DNA of 51,889 nucleotides from Oscillospiraceae bacterium (GTDB lineage Bacteria; Bacillota; Clostridia; Oscillospirales; Oscillospiraceae): NCBI GenBank assembly GCA_017429325.1, contig JAFRPC010000010.1, positions 1 to 51,889 of the forward strand, read 5' to 3'. Shown piece by piece: positions 16,399 to 24,934 of this stretch (position 1 is its first letter; each line of letters starts with the position of its first letter). The notes under the pieces were generated by a model. It saw only the letters and a program-made list of their open reading frames with translations, ran no database searches and was not told where the DNA came from. The position numbers and the translations under genes were made by a program.

Positions 16399-16404
16399 AC
16401 TGCG

Positions 16405-16443
16405 ACAAGGGACAGGCAACTGCGTTTCCTGCCCCTTGTTTTT
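16405..16443 (+). terminator. Rho-independent terminator after the histidine kinase
   Basis: CAAGGG-CAGG pairs with CCTG-CCCTTG, with single-base bulges, followed directly by a T-run. It separates the kinase gene from box 5. Confidence 0.75.
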
Positions 16444-16478
16444 CCAGTTTTTTATATTTTTTCAAAAACCGAAGGATT

Positions 16479-16512
16479 TTGTAATGTTTTTGTATGCGCT
16501 GTCTGCTATACT
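16479..16512 (+). promoter_or_regulatory. SARP-type box promoter 5
   Basis: TTGTAAT, GTTT, TTGTATG, 10 bp ending TGC, TATACT. It starts the operon of the GHGG protein, the response regulator and the kinase-like genes. Because that operon includes the SARP-like regulator, the box predicts positive autoregulation. Confidence 0.85.
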
Positions 16513-16590
16513 GAATGCAACAGGAACCGTGTCATGCGCCGGATCCACCGGGATGGCGCTCTGACGTAAAATTATGAGAGGGTGTTGTTT

Positions 16591-19500
16591 ATGCCGACAG
16601 GATTTTCTTTCAGAGAAGACAGTATGCTGAAGACTGTCGAATCGATCCAGAAAATGATCAAAAGCAAGGAATTCGATCAAGTGAGCGACAGAGGGAAGGG
16701 GGAGCTCTATGCCTCGCTCTTTGCGGCCCGTTCTGCCGTCAACGCCGAACGGAATAACAAAAAAACGCTCAAGCTCCCTGCATCCCTCGAAACCTTTCAA
16801 AGCAAGCGCGACGAGCTGATCCTGAGCCCCACCTTCCAAAGCTTTTTGCAAAATCAGGGCCATGCTGAGATGAAACGGATGCTCAGTGCCGGTCACGGCG
16901 GCGAAGCCGAGGATGCCTTCCAGAAATACGTCATGGAGTACGACAGGCTCCCCGCTGACGTGCCGGATCGCTATATGCCCACCGCCGAAGAGCGCATCGA
17001 ACAGCAGCAGAATAAACTCACCGGCCTGGATCCCAGATCCGACAGGGCCGTTGAGATCTACGCGGAGATCTTCCGCTGCCGCCGGGCCGTGAACGCGGTG
17101 CGGAAAAAGGGCAATACGCTGAAGGTCAAAATCAAGGGCCGGAAGTATGCCGATACGGAGGATTTGGCCAAAAACAAGGTCTTCCGGGACTATATCAAGC
17201 AGTACGGCGGCGCCCTGCGCAGCGAAGCCCAGACCGGTCACGGCGGCGCGGCGGAGGACATGTTCAAGGACCATCTGCTGAAGCAGGACCACATTCCCGC
17301 GGGCGCCCCGAAGGATTACATGCCCACCGCGCAAGAGCGTCTGGAAATGCTGCAGACACGGATCAAGACCGGGGGCACCGGGGAGGAGCAGCGTCTTCGC
17401 TACACGGAGATCATGGCCACCCGGGATTCGGTAAAAGCCATCCGGGGCGACAAGAAGAGCCTGGCTCCCCAGATCCCGCCGGCTGAACTGGACAAGGCCT
17501 ACGAAACCTGGAGCAAGTGCGAGAGCTTCCAGAACTTCCTCAAGGCCAAGCCGGAGGAAGCCCTGGCCGCGGCCACCGTCGGCCACGGCGGCAAGCTCCA
17601 GGACCTTTTCAAGGACTACGTCCTTCAACTCGACCACATTCCCGCGGACGTGCCCGCGGAATACATGCCACAGGCGGACGAGCGCCTGGAGGCCCTTAAG
17701 GAAAAATACAAGGCCGCAGATTACAATGGAAAGAGCGAGCAGGAAAAGCTGGCCCTGGCCGCCGAGCTTATGGCGACCAGAGAGGTGGTCCAGGCCGTCC
17801 GGGGAGATAAGTCCAGCCTGACAAAGCCCGTCGATCCCGCCAAGCTGAACGAGGCGGTGACGCGCTGGACCGGCTGCAAGGCCTTCCAGGATTTCGTGAA
17901 GGATGATCCGGCCCAGGTCCGCGACGGCGCCACAGCCGGTCACGGCGGTCTCCTGGGCGACAAGTTCAAGGAGTACGTTCTGAACCGGGATGTGGTGGAG
18001 GGCGACGTTCCCATCGACTTCATGCCCACCGCGGCGGCCCGCCTGGAGGTCCTGCAAAAGAAGCTCCGGGACGCCGAAGACCCGTCGCCGGAGAAGCAGC
18101 AGCAGCTCTATGCCGAGCTGATGGCCACCCGCGGCGCCGTGGAGGCCGTCCGCGGCAAGGCGAAATCCCTGAACAAGCCCGTTGATCCCGTCATCCTGGC
18201 CCAGGAACGGGAAAAGCTGACCAAGAGCGCCGCGTTCCAGAGCTTTATCCAGGACGATACTCTTTCCGCCGAGGTACGGACGGCCGCGCTGGATGGCCAC
18301 GGCGGCGCCCTGGAGGATAAATTTAAGGAGTACGTTACAAGTCTGGACGCGCTTCCCGACGACTTATCCGAGCGCTGGATGCCCACCGCCTATGAACGGG
18401 TGGAGGCCCTGCAAAAAAAGATCAAGGCCGAGGGCTTCCCGGAGAAGGAAAACGCCGCGGACCTGTATTGTGAGCTTATGGCGACCCGCGAGGCCGTCAA
18501 CGCCAAGCGCGGCAAGGCGGATTCTCTCAAGGTGCCCATCGACCCCGAACAGCTCAGCCAAGCCAAGGAGAAGTGGGCAAGCTGCGACTCCTTCCGGGAA
18601 TTCGTCAACGACCCCGACAGCGGCGCCAGAGAGGCCGCGACAGCAGGCCACGGCGGTGCGCTGGCTGAGAAATTCAGGGAATACGTCAAGAACATGGAAG
18701 TCCTCCCGGAGGACCTGCCCGAGGACATGCTGCCCACCGCGCTGGAACGGAACGAAGCGCTGAAGGCCAAGCTTAAGACCATGGACCCGCTCTTCTCGGA
18801 GCCGGACGAATACGCATCTGTTTACGCCCAGATGCTGGCCTCCCGGGCCAGCGTCGGCGCGGAACGCGGCAAAAAGGAGACCCTCGAAAAGCGGCTCGAC
18901 CCCAATGAGGTCAAGCGCATCGCCGACGCCCTGACAAATTCCGGCGCCTTCCAGGCTTTCCTGCGCGACAACAAGGACGCTGCCCGCCATCTCGCGGGCG
19001 AGGGCCACGGCGGCGCCCTGGAAGAGGGCTTCAAGCACTACGTCAACACCATGGTCCGTCTGCCCCAGGACGTACCGGCGGAATACATGCCCACTGCCGC
19101 CGTCCGGCTCGAGGGCTTGCAGGAGCAGATAAAAGGCGACAAGTTCAAGGGCGCAAGCCTTGATGCGAAGCTCACGCTGTACGCCGAGCTGCTGGGTGCC
19201 CGCAGGGCTGCCGGAGCCGTGCGCGGGAAGGCTGACAGTCTGAAGAACAGCCTGCCGGCGGCGGAAACGAAAAAGGCCGCGGACGAGCTGATCCAATCCA
19301 GCGCTTTCCGCGATTTCATTGAGAAAAATCCCGACGCCGCCCGGAAGGCCGCCCTTTCCGGCCACGGCGGCGCCTTGGAGGACGCCTTCAAGGACTACGT
19401 CAAAAACCTGGACAAGATCCCGGACGACGTACCAAAGGAATACATGCCCACCGCGCTGGAACGGACGGAGATCCTGCAAAAAAAGATCAAGTCCGCTTTC

Positions 19501-20361
19501 GGCAGCAAAAATATGTATGAGCAGAACGGGATCTACAAGGAGCTGGTCGCGACCCGTGCGGCGGTGGATTCGGTCCGCGGAGACAAAAAATCCCTGAATC
19601 AGGCCGTGGACGCCAAAAAGCTGGGAGAGATCCGGGGACAGCTCTATTCTCAGGGCACGGCGGATACCTTCTTCGACGAGGCGAACCGCAGGGTCCTGTA
19701 TGATGCGGCCACCTCCGGCCACGGCGGCGCTCTGGACGACAAGCTGAAGGAGGACGCGCTCCGCCAGGCCGTCGCCGAAGGCGTTCTGCCCCCGACGCCG
19801 GAGCGCTTCCGGCCCACGGCGGCCCAGCTCCGGGAGGGGCTCAAAGAGAATCTTGCTTCCGAGCTGAAGGTGGAGAACAACCCCATCTTCGACGTGGAGA
19901 AGGAGACCGCGATGAAGAAGGTGGCCTCCGCGATGTATCTGACCAAGCTGGAAAAGCAGGCTCGGGACAGGGGGGAAGCTTCACCGACGCTGAACCCCGA
20001 GGACATGAAGCGGAACGTCGATACGCTCATGAAGTCCAAGGCCTTCCAAAAGATGTTCGACGGGGCCGAAGCCGCCAAACATACGGTTTCGCTGGCCGCC
20101 AAAAACCAGATGGCGGAAGCCTTCCAGGTCCTGGACAACAACAAGCGGATCCTGGAGCAGCAGCGCCAGCAGCAGCGGCAGCAACAGCAGCTTCAGCAGG
20201 AGGCTCCCCAGCGGCAAAGAGCCAATTCGATGCAGCAGGAGCGGAATCAGCCCGTCCGGAACGAAGCGCAAAACCGGGAGGAGCCCCAGCGGCAGAGAGC
20301 CAATTCCTTCCGGCAGGAGCGGGAGCAGCCCCAGCGCCAAGGCCCCGGTCTCCAGCCCTGA
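16591..20361 (+). CDS. GHGG tandem-repeat protein (1256 aa), unknown function
   Basis: Nine tandem repeats of ~115-119 aa make up most of the protein. Each carries a core like GHGGALEDKFKEYV, then a P-D-V-P acidic turn and YMPTAxERLExLQ, and between cores a (A/T)TRxAVxAVRGxKxSL helix and a SxxFQxF helix. GHGG codons fall near 16890, 17237, 17581, 17938, 18296, 18647, 19003, 19360 and 19717. The C-terminal ~70 residues are a Gln/Arg-rich disordered tail with two copies of RQRANS. There is no signal peptide or membrane segment. The start at 16591 has GAGAGGG upstream; the GTG at 16582 overlaps that site. The family is unrecognised; a related module occurs in the protein at 29929. Confidence 0.85.
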   Translation: MPTGFSFREDSMLKTVESIQKMIKSKEFDQVSDRGKGELYASLFAARSAVNAERNNKKTLKLPASLETFQSKRDELILSPTFQSFLQNQGHAEMKRMLSAGHGGEAEDAFQKYVMEYDRLPADVPDRYMPTAEERIEQQQNKLTGLDPRSDRAVEIYAEIFRCRRAVNAVRKKGNTLKVKIKGRKYADTEDLAKNKVFRDYIKQYGGALRSEAQTGHGGAAEDMFKDHLLKQDHIPAGAPKDYMPTAQERLEMLQTRIKTGGTGEEQRLRYTEIMATRDSVKAIRGDKKSLAPQIPPAELDKAYETWSKCESFQNFLKAKPEEALAAATVGHGGKLQDLFKDYVLQLDHIPADVPAEYMPQADERLEALKEKYKAADYNGKSEQEKLALAAELMATREVVQAVRGDKSSLTKPVDPAKLNEAVTRWTGCKAFQDFVKDDPAQVRDGATAGHGGLLGDKFKEYVLNRDVVEGDVPIDFMPTAAARLEVLQKKLRDAEDPSPEKQQQLYAELMATRGAVEAVRGKAKSLNKPVDPVILAQEREKLTKSAAFQSFIQDDTLSAEVRTAALDGHGGALEDKFKEYVTSLDALPDDLSERWMPTAYERVEALQKKIKAEGFPEKENAADLYCELMATREAVNAKRGKADSLKVPIDPEQLSQAKEKWASCDSFREFVNDPDSGAREAATAGHGGALAEKFREYVKNMEVLPEDLPEDMLPTALERNEALKAKLKTMDPLFSEPDEYASVYAQMLASRASVGAERGKKETLEKRLDPNEVKRIADALTNSGAFQAFLRDNKDAARHLAGEGHGGALEEGFKHYVNTMVRLPQDVPAEYMPTAAVRLEGLQEQIKGDKFKGASLDAKLTLYAELLGARRAAGAVRGKADSLKNSLPAAETKKAADELIQSSAFRDFIEKNPDAARKAALSGHGGALEDAFKDYVKNLDKIPDDVPKEYMPTALERTEILQKKIKSAFGSKNMYEQNGIYKELVATRAAVDSVRGDKKSLNQAVDAKKLGEIRGQLYSQGTADTFFDEANRRVLYDAATSGHGGALDDKLKEDALRQAVAEGVLPPTPERFRPTAAQLREGLKENLASELKVENNPIFDVEKETAMKKVASAMYLTKLEKQARDRGEASPTLNPEDMKRNVDTLMKSKAFQKMFDGAEAAKHTVSLAAKNQMAEAFQVLDNNKRILEQQRQQQRQQQQLQQEAPQRQRANSMQQERNQPVRNEAQNREEPQRQRANSFRQEREQPQRQGPGLQP

Positions 20362-20383
20362 ACTGACTTACGGAGCTTGAATC

Positions 20384-21214
20384 ATGTTGATTTTTGTATT
20401 GGACGATGAAGCCCTGCTTCTGGAAACAGAGCTGCGCGTGATCCGGCAGGTACGGCCTGACGCGGAGATTCTTCCCTTCCAGCGGGCCCAGGAGGCCCTG
20501 GACTGGATCCAGACCCAGGGCAGAGAGCCGGACGTGGCCTTCTGCGACATACAGATGCCCGGCCTGACGGGGCTGGAGTTCGCGGTCCGGCTGCGGCAGC
20601 TCTCCCCGGTGACAAAGGTGATCTTCGTCACCGGTTACGATCAGTACGCCCTGGACGCCTTCCAGGTCCACGCCCACGGCTACGTGCTCAAGCCCCTTCG
20701 GACGGACCGGGTGGAGGAGGAACTGGCCTTCTGGTCCCAGCCCGTCTCCCCGGCCCCCGAGGCCGGAGCGCTTCCGGGCAGCAAGAAGCTCCGGGTCCGA
20801 TGCTTCGGCTCCTTCGAGGTCTTTTGGCAGGGAGCGCCCCTGTCCTTTGACCGCCGCAGAACCAAGGAACTCCTGGCCTATCTCATCGACCGCGAGGGCG
20901 CCTTCTGTACGGCGGAGGAGATCTCCACCGCCCTGTGGGAGGAGGAATGGGACCTGAAGCTCACCAAGAATCGCATCCGCGTCCTGGTCAGCGACTTGAA
21001 GACCTGCCTGGACCGCTTCGGGCTGGGAGAGCTGCTGATCCGCCGCAGCGGTCTTCTTGCCGTCCGGCGAGACCTGCTGGACTGCGACTACTACCGGATG
21101 CTGGACGGCGACCCCGACGCCCTCAACAGCTTTGACGGCCAGTATATGCAGCAGTACCCTTGGGCCGAGCTGACCTCCGGTCGGCTCTATTTCCGCTACA
21201 TCAACAGCAATTAA
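20384..21214 (+). CDS. Response regulator with SARP/BTAD-like DNA-binding output
   Basis: In this 276-aa protein, residues 1-120 are a receiver domain with the acid pair Asp7/Asp8, phospho-acceptor Asp55 (FCDIQMPG), Thr83 and Lys103. Residues ~140-225 form an OmpR/SARP-type winged helix (RVRCFGSFEVFWQG..LSFDRRRTKELLAYLIDREG...ALW). The end (DCDYYRMLDGDPDALNSFDG) resembles the start of a bacterial transcriptional activation domain but is short. SARP-type proteins bind direct heptamer repeats at 11-bp pitch beside the -10, exactly the architecture of the seven boxes, so this is the likely regulator. It lies 23 bases after the GHGG gene, with GGAG before the ATG; the likely sensor is the kinase at 15103. 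Confidence 0.85.
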   Translation: MLIFVLDDEALLLETELRVIRQVRPDAEILPFQRAQEALDWIQTQGREPDVAFCDIQMPGLTGLEFAVRLRQLSPVTKVIFVTGYDQYALDAFQVHAHGYVLKPLRTDRVEEELAFWSQPVSPAPEAGALPGSKKLRVRCFGSFEVFWQGAPLSFDRRRTKELLAYLIDREGAFCTAEEISTALWEEEWDLKLTKNRIRVLVSDLKTCLDRFGLGELLIRRSGLLAVRRDLLDCDYYRMLDGDPDALNSFDGQYMQQYPWAELTSGRLYFRYINSN

Positions 21215-21239
21215 ATTCTGTGGTCGGACAACGCCGTAG

Positions 21240-21298
21240 GGGCGCTTATCAAGCGCCCGCCGGTTTCCCACGACGCCGCAGCAGCGCTTACCAAGCGC
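21240..21298. repeat. Two related intergenic hairpins
   Basis: GGGCGCTT-ATC-AAGCGCCC (21240-21258) and GCGCTT-ACC-AAGCGC (21284-21298) sit in two ~28-bp direct repeats, each starting ACGCCG. Neither has a T-run, so they are more likely transcript-stabilising structures or small dispersed repeats than terminators. They lie between the regulator and the 384-aa gene. Confidence 0.5.
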
Positions 21299-21326
21299 CA
21301 GAAAAAGAAGAAATGAAGGACACGAC

Positions 21327-22481
21327 ATGAACCAAAACGTCTCATTGGTGGAAGCGCTCCAGGCCCTGGCGGCGGAGATGGCGAAGGCCTGCTCCGAGGC
21401 GGAGGCCGAGGCGGGGCTGAAGCGGCTCCGTCAGATTCGGACAGAGTTCCTGGGGCAGGAAAACGGCGACGGCGCGGTCAACGCGGCCCGCCGAAACGCA
21501 GAGTCCCTCATCGCCTGGCTGGAGACCCGGCTGGAGCAGCTGCGCCAGCAGCTGGCCCGCAAGCGCCGCGCCCAGGAGGGCGAGGTCTTAGAGCAGCTCG
21601 CCCGACAGCGGGAGGCGGAGGGCCCCTCCCTCCTGCCCACGGAGCTGGTGGAAGCTGTGGTCCACGTCACAGATGCCAGGGACCCGGAGGAAGTCACGTC
21701 CACCGCCCCCACCGCCGAGCCGACGAGGGCAGACGAGACGGCTGCAAAGAAGAAGCCCTCCGGCAGGGAACAAGAGAAAGCACCCGACAAGGCTCCAAAG
21801 CAGACGACGCGCGGGCAGACGACGCCGGAGCCGTCAGCGTCCGCAGAGGCGAAGCCCGCGCAGACGACGACCGCGCAGACGAAGCCCGCGCAGACGACGC
21901 CTGCGCCTGCGACGCCGAGACTTCCAAAGCCCGCGCTGTCGAAGCCCACGGCAGAGAAGCCGGAGTTTACGAAATACGAGCGGCTTGCCGCACACCTGGC
22001 GGCCTCTGTGGGAGAAAACTCCTATTTCTTCGAGAAGCTCCGAAAAACCGCCCGGCGGGATGGCCCGGTCCAAAAGGCTCCGGCGGATGAAAAGGCGGCG
22101 GAGACCCACTACCGGACCGTCCGCGATCTGGGCAAGCGGCTGGTAAATCTGGAGCTTCACGCCAAGGCCATTGCCAAGGCCAGGGAGCGGAAGGAGCCCG
22201 TCTCTCCCTTGGTGAAGACCGCAGCCCGGGAACTCAAAAATTTCATGCGGGACTTCAAGACCGCCAAGGAAAAGAACCCCGGGATGGCCGGGGAATACGA
22301 CCGCCGCTTCGGCGGTTACGCGGAGCAGTTCTCCGCCATGAAGCCCGAGAAGGGCGGAGCCATCCTCGAGCTCTGCCGCACCGAGCGACGCCCACAGCAG
22401 CCAACGGCTGAAAAGGAGCTGGAACGCGAAGCAGACGTCCCCCAGCTCGTGTTGAAGCGCGACGATGATTGGCAGCAGTAA
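21327..22481 (+). CDS. Hypothetical helical protein with Thr/Pro/Ala-rich linker (384 aa)
   Basis: The N-terminal ~120 residues are helical and coiled-coil-like, then a low-complexity linker (~125-215, repeats of AQTKPAQTT type), then a helical C-terminal domain (~215-350, KYERLAAHLAASVGENSYFF...). There is no signal peptide. AAGGA precedes the ATG at 21327. It sits between the regulator and the first kinase-like gene and ends 23 bases before it. A small helical protein just upstream of a large cargo gene would suit a chaperone or adaptor, but nothing in the sequence proves that. Confidence 0.7.
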   Translation: MNQNVSLVEALQALAAEMAKACSEAEAEAGLKRLRQIRTEFLGQENGDGAVNAARRNAESLIAWLETRLEQLRQQLARKRRAQEGEVLEQLARQREAEGPSLLPTELVEAVVHVTDARDPEEVTSTAPTAEPTRADETAAKKKPSGREQEKAPDKAPKQTTRGQTTPEPSASAEAKPAQTTTAQTKPAQTTPAPATPRLPKPALSKPTAEKPEFTKYERLAAHLAASVGENSYFFEKLRKTARRDGPVQKAPADEKAAETHYRTVRDLGKRLVNLELHAKAIAKARERKEPVSPLVKTAARELKNFMRDFKTAKEKNPGMAGEYDRRFGGYAEQFSAMKPEKGGAILELCRTERRPQQPTAEKELEREADVPQLVLKRDDDWQQ

Positions 22482-22504
22482 AACTATGATTCGGAGGAGC
22501 CCTT

Positions 22505-24829
22505 ATGCCAAACGAAACCATGGAAAAACTGAGTCAGAAGCTTCGGGAAAAGGTAGGCGACAGCGCCGCCTATCAGGGCTTTTTGAACGCAATTCTGAAC
22601 GCGGAGGAGCGGATCTCGCAGCTTCACGCACAGGATCGCTATGGCCGGGTCCGGAAAATGACACAGGAGGACGCTGACGGGCTCATGGGCCTCCTCAAGC
22701 AGGTCGGCCTGAAGGCCGAGGACGTCTACAGGGATGAGACGGACGCGGAAACCAGACAACTTGTGAAGAAGATCACTGCGCTTGCCGCCGGAACCCACAG
22801 GGCTATGCTGACCTATGAGCCGGATAAGGCCCCCAGGACCCTGCCCTCTCTTCTGCGCGAGGTCCGGACCCTGACCCTGGACACCCGGGGCATGCAGCTG
22901 AATCATCCCATCGGCAACAATCAGAACAAGCGTCAGCCCCTGACCTTCCTTGACAGCAGCGGCAGGGAGGTCACGGGCGTCTTCACCCCGAAGAAGGTGG
23001 CGGACAGCTGGGACTCTATCGCACGGGATCTGAAGGCCCTGGCCGACAGCAAAAAGACCCCTGCTGCCGCCAGGCCGTATTTCAGCAGCTTTATGGATCT
23101 GCTGGACACGGACAAGGGCGCCAGGGCGCTGGGCCTGCCGGAGAACGCAGACCGGAGCGAGAGGCTTTCCGCTCTGTCAAAACAGGTCCTCAGCGCCAGC
23201 AAAGAGACAAGGAACCGGGAGGTATGGAAACTGCTTTCGGCGCTGCATTCCACCCCGGAAAAGCCTGTAACGCCCGAGCAGATCCAACGGCAGATGGGCG
23301 CGGGCCTCACGCAGCAATTGACCCATGCCATGTTTGCATACGGAACCCAGATCCTGAACAACAATCGGATTGCAAAGATCCACGACGGCGCCAGAATGGA
23401 CAGCAGAAACGCTGCCATGAGCGCTGTGGCTGAGCTGCTGAACGTACCGAAGCTCCTGGCGAAGTCCGTCCCCATGAAGATTATCGACAAGGACGGCAAC
23501 GAGATCGAGGGAACCTTCATGATGGCCGCCAAGGGTGTGGATCCGGGCAATCTGAGCGCGGAGGACGCCAAATACGGGGAGAAGTCCCTGGAGGGAAATC
23601 CCGGCAAGGCGATGAAATCCCTGGCGGATCTGCAGGTGCTGGACTATATCTGCGGCAACACAGACCGCCACGGCAAAAACATGTGCTATCAATTTGACGA
23701 CGAGGGCAATTTTGTCGGCGTGCAGGGCTTTGACAACGACACGGCCTTCGGGACCATCGACCCCAAAACGGGAGACTTTGTCTCCTTTTTCCCAATGCTC
23801 GAGAATATGAAAGGCATTTCTCAATCCATGTATGACCGGCTCTGTCAGGTCACGCCGGAGATGCTGAAATTCTCCCTGCGGGGCTTCGGACTGACGGAGC
23901 AGGAGCTGGACGCCGCCGCGAAGCGGATGCAGAACCTCAAGGAAGCGATTCGGAAGGGCATGGATTATTATGCCCGGCGGGAAGCGGACAGGAAGGCCGG
24001 CAAGCCCGTCGAGGGGGAGAGCAAAAACTTTGTCGGCTCCAATCTCCGGGTGATGAAGGACGAGGAATGGAACCGCGTGAGCTGGGATGAACTGAAAGCA
24101 CACTATTCCTGCCAAAGATTGGTAAACGGAGAATGGAAGCAGTATGAAACGTCTGGCAACCACTTTACCAAAGCCCAGGCCGCCGTGAAGCTGATCCCGC
24201 TGCTATACAGGAAGCAGAGTAAACAATACGTCGAGTTAAGGAGCGAGGTCGCCATCGGCGCGGGCAACCGGGCCATCCCCACGGAGCAGGCAAAGGAGGC
24301 CGCCAGGGCCCGAAGGCTGGCCGAGCTGATGGAGGCCCGGACCACCCAGGGCCGCTCCAGTCCCCAATACGATGCCATGCAGGAGGCCGCGGAGCAATAT
24401 GCCCTGTTCCAGATCCGGCTCAAAAACCGCATGGCGGAGGCCGCCAAGGATTCGGAGGACCCCGACGCCCCCTATGAGAGCGTGGTCAGGTCCGAGGACC
24501 TGGAGGAAATGCGGAGGCTGGCAAAGGAGCTCCGGGACAAGGCCGAAGCCTATCTGGAGCACAAGAGCGGCGGCCTCCACAGCAACTACGCCAACAAGCG
24601 CATCGAGGCCGCCAAGCTGGCCTATAAGCTGGGCGAGGACGGGGCGAAGCTTAAGCCCGAGGAGGCGGAGGCTTCCGAGCGCACCATGAAGGAGGCCCTG
24701 GAGGAGGTCAACCGCCGGGTCGGCGACAGGCTCGAAGCCTCTCAATGGTCGTCCGGCAAACAGACTCCCTTCCAGAAGACCGACTTCGACGCCGTTCCCA
24801 GAGAACCCGAGCCCCGTCCCCGCGTATAG
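22505..24829 (+). CDS. Atypical kinase-like protein A (774 aa)
   Basis: This is the first of three tandem paralogues. The N-terminal ~110 residues are helical. A beta-rich section follows (LTLDTRGMQL..QPLTFLDSSGREVTGVFTPKK), then a helical core with RMDSRNAAMSAVAELLNVPK and KIIDKDGNEIEGTFM. The likely active site is CGNTDRHGKN (residues 383-392) followed by FDNDTAFG (Asp410, Asp412). The DRHxxN then DND order is the catalytic-loop and metal-binding signature of PI3/4-kinase, HipA and Fam20-type atypical kinases. C-terminal helices end in a short Pro/Arg tail. GGAGGAG precedes the ATG. No signal peptide is seen. The substrate is unknown, and kinase activity is inferred from motifs only. Confidence 0.75.
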   Translation: MPNETMEKLSQKLREKVGDSAAYQGFLNAILNAEERISQLHAQDRYGRVRKMTQEDADGLMGLLKQVGLKAEDVYRDETDAETRQLVKKITALAAGTHRAMLTYEPDKAPRTLPSLLREVRTLTLDTRGMQLNHPIGNNQNKRQPLTFLDSSGREVTGVFTPKKVADSWDSIARDLKALADSKKTPAAARPYFSSFMDLLDTDKGARALGLPENADRSERLSALSKQVLSASKETRNREVWKLLSALHSTPEKPVTPEQIQRQMGAGLTQQLTHAMFAYGTQILNNNRIAKIHDGARMDSRNAAMSAVAELLNVPKLLAKSVPMKIIDKDGNEIEGTFMMAAKGVDPGNLSAEDAKYGEKSLEGNPGKAMKSLADLQVLDYICGNTDRHGKNMCYQFDDEGNFVGVQGFDNDTAFGTIDPKTGDFVSFFPMLENMKGISQSMYDRLCQVTPEMLKFSLRGFGLTEQELDAAAKRMQNLKEAIRKGMDYYARREADRKAGKPVEGESKNFVGSNLRVMKDEEWNRVSWDELKAHYSCQRLVNGEWKQYETSGNHFTKAQAAVKLIPLLYRKQSKQYVELRSEVAIGAGNRAIPTEQAKEAARARRLAELMEARTTQGRSSPQYDAMQEAAEQYALFQIRLKNRMAEAAKDSEDPDAPYESVVRSEDLEEMRRLAKELRDKAEAYLEHKSGGLHSNYANKRIEAAKLAYKLGEDGAKLKPEEAEASERTMKEALEEVNRRVGDRLEASQWSSGKQTPFQKTDFDAVPREPEPRPRV

Positions 24830-24934
24830 CGCCGGCAATCTGCCGGCGGCGGCGCAGAGGAAACGCAGCCCATGCGCTGCCTTCGGGCAGGAGCATGGTC
24901 CACCGTATTCATAGAAAGTTGAGGGAAAGAATTT

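Noticed and set aside
16591-20361. CRISPR-like regular repeats
   Set aside because: The ~350-bp periodicity is protein-coding repetition with diverged DNA; no short direct repeat with unique spacers occurs in the window.
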